Assembly: GCA_002392265.1 (NCBI GenBank) | Contig: DGGP01000025.1 | Span: forward strand, 1-61,924 | DNA length: 61,924 nt | Reading direction: 5' to 3' | From: Firmicutes bacterium UBA3871 | GTDB lineage: Bacteria; Bacillota; Clostridia; Peptostreptococcales; Anaerovoracaceae | In this document: piece by piece, positions 60,171 to 61,924 of the stretch | Layout of the letters: each line of letters starts with the position of its first letter | Position numbering within the stretch: position 1 is the stretch's first letter | Made by a program: the position numbers and the translations under genes | The notes under the pieces: model-generated | What the model saw: only the letters and a program-made list of their open reading frames with translations | What the model was told of the DNA's origin: nothing | Databases searched by the model: none

Positions 60171-60479
60171 GTGTTAGTCGTTTCTCGCAAAGCCGGTGAA
60201 TCCATAGTGATTGACGGCAAGATCACAGTAAAGATCGTTTCTGCGGGATCTGACAAGGTCACCGTGGGAATAGATGCCCCACGCGAGGTTTCAATCGTCC
60301 GCTCCGAGCTCTTCGAAACTATCGAAGAGAACAAGGCTTCCGCTGCAGGCACAGCTTCGGCAGAGCTTTCGGGCAAGCAGGCACAGAACCTCGCAAGCCT
60401 CCTCAAAGGCAAGCAGGGCTCAAAGCTGCCGGGCAAACCAAAGCTTGGCACACACAAATCGATATCACCGAAGGACTAG
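60171..60479 (+). CDS. csrA: Translational regulator CsrA with C-terminal extension
   Basis: 102 residues from the GTG start at 60171, which restores the invariant N-terminus MLVVSRKAGESIVI; AAGGAAGG lies just ahead inside fliW. The RNA-binding core (1-55) keeps VTVGIDAPREVSIVRSELFE with the key Arg. CsrA is usually 61-75 residues; here ~40 extra residues (AELSGKQAQNLASLLKGKQ, then a Lys/Pro/Gly-rich end) follow. A FliW-binding or RNA-contact role for the tail is conceivable but unproven. Confidence 0.94.
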   Translation: MLVVSRKAGESIVIDGKITVKIVSAGSDKVTVGIDAPREVSIVRSELFETIEENKASAAGTASAELSGKQAQNLASLLKGKQGSKLPGKPKLGTHKSISPKD

Positions 60480-60480
60480 T

Positions 60481-60535
60481 TCCCTAACGGAACGTAAAGT
60501 TCTTTTGGGAACGGTTCCGGAACGTTCCTTAGGGA
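60481..60535. repeat. Long inverted repeat after csrA
   Basis: TCCCTAACGGAACGT (60481-60495) pairs with ACGTTCCTTAGGGA (ending 60535) with one bulged base. The 25-nt interior contains a second dyad GGAACGGTTCC. It starts 2 nt past the csrA stop but no T-run follows, so it is not a standard intrinsic terminator. It could be a factor-dependent terminator, an mRNA 3' stabiliser or a short mobile palindrome. Confidence 0.6.
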
Positions 60536-60598
60536 CTTGCCTTCGCGATATAAATCACAATTTAATAAATTGTTCATAATTATTAATTCTTAGTAGTA

Positions 60599-60634
60599 TC
60601 CGACAAGGATAGTCGGACCATATTTTCAAGGAGG
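60599..60634 (+). promoter_or_regulatory. CsrA-binding hairpin and second GGA site in the flagellin leader
   Basis: TCCGAC-AAGGATA-GTCGGA (60599-60618) is a 6-bp stem with GGA in a 7-nt loop; ACAAGGATAGT matches the RUACARGGAUGU CsrA consensus closely. The flagellin Shine-Dalgarno AAGGAGG (60628-60634) supplies a second GGA 23 nt downstream. This two-site layout is how CsrA represses flagellin (hag) translation in Bacillus. Confidence 0.75.
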
Positions 60635-60641
60635 AAGAAAA

Positions 60642-61924
60642 ATGAGAATTAACCACAATATCAGCGCAATCAACACAAACAGATTACTCGCACAGAACAA
60701 CGGATCAACATCCAAATCACTCGAAAAGTTATCGTCAGGTCTCGCTGTTAACCGCGCAGGCGACAACGCTGCAGGTTTAGCAATATCCGAGAAGATGCGT
60801 GGCCAGATTAGAGGCCTCAACCAGGCTACAAGCAACGCAAACGACGGTATCTCCCTCATTCAGACAGCTGAAGGCGGACTCAATGAGACTCACGCTATTC
60901 TCCAGAGAATGAGAGAACTCGCAGTTCAGTCGGCAAACGATACTAACACCGAATCCGACCGTGCTGAAATCCAGAAGGAAGTTGACCAGCTCACAAAGGA
61001 AATCACTCGTATTTCCACAGATACTGAGTTCAACACCAGAAAGCTCCTCAACGGCGACCTCGCTGCTGAGACTAAGAATGTGAGCGACGATAACTTCAAC
61101 GTAGCAGTTGCTGCAGGCTCTAACATCACAGCAAACGGCGAATATACCGTAAGCTTCAAGAGCAACGCTGCAGTTGCACCTGTAGCAGCTCAGCCGGCTG
61201 TTGAACATGTGGATGCTGTCAATGCTACTGCAGCTAAGGGCGACTCAAATACAGGCGTAACCGCAGTTGCAATCAAATCAGGCAAGCAGGATGCTGTTAA
61301 CACACTCGCAGGCGAATCCGGCAAGACTCTTACGTATGATGAATCTGCAAGCAAGTGGATGGACGGCACAACTGATGTAACTTCAGCAGTAACAGCAAAC
61401 TTTGACCTTACAGGTACAGCTGCAGATGGCGATACTATCGTACTCACAGGCTACACTCCTGAAGTTGAAGCTCAGGCCGCAGTTGACGCAGTTGAAGGTA
61501 GAGCTGCAGGCTTTGAAATCACAGGCATCCAGGATGCTGAGGGCAATGCTGTTTCCGTATCCGCGTTCAACATTACTGCTGCTGAGGGTGCAGCATTCAC
61601 CGATCAGGCAAGCGGTTCCTTCACATTCTCTGTAAATACAGATGACAATGCACTCACATTCCACATCGGAGCAAACTCCGGTCAGAACACAAAGCTGACA
61701 GTTCAGGATATGAGCGCAAAGAGCCTCGGCGTTGACAAGGTTGACCTGACTACTCAGACCAACGCAGACGCTGCAATCACTACGATTGACAACGCTATCA
61801 ACACTGTATCTGCACAGAGAGCTGCACTTGGTGCTATGCAAAACCGTCTGGAGCACACTATCAACAATCTGGGTACTTCCAGCGAGAACCTCTCTGCAGC
61901 TGAATCCCAGATCAGAGATGTTGA
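60642..61924 (+). CDS. fliC: Flagellin, 3' end cut by the window
   Basis: About 427 residues are visible and no stop codon is reached. The D0/D1 N-terminus [48 protein letters not shown] (split at GDNAA) and [15 protein letters not shown] is canonical; the variable middle (about 145-370) is Ala/Thr/Asp-rich; the C-terminal D1/D0 begins near 380 ([33 protein letters not shown], split at SAQRAA). AAGGAGG 7 nt ahead. No sigma-28 motif was found upstream, unlike flgM and flgL. Confidence 0.96.
   Translation, partial: MRINHNISAINTNRLLAQNNGSTSKSLEKLSSGLAVNRAGDNAAGLAISEKMRGQIRGLNQATSNANDGISLIQTAEGGLNETHAILQRMRELAVQSANDTNTESDRAEIQKEVDQLTKEITRISTDTEFNTRKLLNGDLAAETKNVSDDNFNVAVAAGSNITANGEYTVSFKSNAAVAPVAAQPAVEHVDAVNATAAKGDSNTGVTAVAIKSGKQDAVNTLAGESGKTLTYDESASKWMDGTTDVTSAVTANFDLTGTAADGDTIVLTGYTPEVEAQAAVDAVEGRAAGFEITGIQDAEGNAVSVSAFNITAAEGAAFTDQASGSFTFSVNTDDNALTFHIGANSGQNTKLTVQDMSAKSLGVDKVDLTTQTNADAAITTIDNAINTVSAQRAALGAMQNRLEHTINNLGTSSENLSAAESQIRDV

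Noticed and set aside
60594..60606. A sigma-28 -10 element at TCCGACAA before flagellin
   Set aside because: It matches 6 of 8 bases only, and no TAAA-like -35 lies 15-16 nt upstream; the bases form the CsrA-type hairpin instead.

Overview
The window looks like the chromosome of a motile, arginine-fermenting anaerobe of the Clostridia (Bacillota). This is inferred from gene content and order: an arginine deiminase pathway, a giant flagellar/chemotaxis operon in the clostridial arrangement, the FliW-CsrA-flagellin block, SLH and copper-amine-oxidase-type surface proteins, and strong AGGAGG ribosome sites. GC content is moderate. I cannot name a genus. Protein calls are by family recognition from translated sequence; no database was searched.

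Layout. (1) 1-3560: arcB-arcA-arcC on the minus strand, which degrades arginine to ornithine, NH3, CO2 and ATP. The operon ends in a REP-like palindromic array that also serves as its terminator. (2) 3561-8480: a MocR-type regulator coupled to an rRNA methyltransferase, an MreB-type actin, and an orphan PD-(D/E)XK-like protein preceded by four exact-period 95-bp hairpin repeats (8517-8896). (3) 9021-11020, plus strand: a PadR / DUF1700 / DUF4097 operon with overlapping genes, its own promoter and a terminator. (4) 11112-20293, minus strand: eight tightly packed genes (TPR-diguanylate cyclase, cytidylate-kinase-like, HutD-like membrane fusion, threonine aldolase, surface beta-helix protein, phosphoesterase, MFS transporter, SLH-transglutaminase protein) behind one good sigma-A promoter. 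An SLH fragment lies in frame just past the last stop codon. (5) 20456-23506: a 1016-residue chemoreceptor with its own promoter and terminator.

(6) 23801-54152, minus strand: one ~30-kb operon of 35 genes reading flgB-flgC-fliE-F-G-H-I-J-K-flgD-(TIGR02530)-flgE-flbD-motA-motB-fliM-fliY-cheY-fliO-P-Q-R-flhB-flhA-fliA-flgF/G pair-fapA-pilZ-parA-comFB-cheC-cheD-cheW-cheB. A sigma-A promoter lies at its head and an intrinsic terminator after cheB. cheA, cheR, flhF, flhG and fliL are absent from the places where related operons usually carry them. The tail holds an unusual FapA / PilZ / Soj-type ParA / ComFB cassette. (7) 54446-61924, plus strand, divergent: flgM, flgN, flgK, flgL, a YviE-position protein, fliW, csrA and the start of a flagellin gene cut by the window end. 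Sigma-28-type promoters precede flgM and flgL.

How it works together. The long operon makes the basal body, export gate, motor, hook, sigma-28 (FliA) and part of the chemotaxis apparatus. FliA then reads the flgM and flgL promoters, and FlgM holds FliA back until the hook is complete. FliW and CsrA would control flagellin translation; the flagellin leader carries a textbook CsrA-type GGA hairpin plus a second GGA in its Shine-Dalgarno site. Three stretches look like unassigned structured RNA: the flgB leader, a multi-helix element directly before flgE, and a run of five hairpins before fliW.
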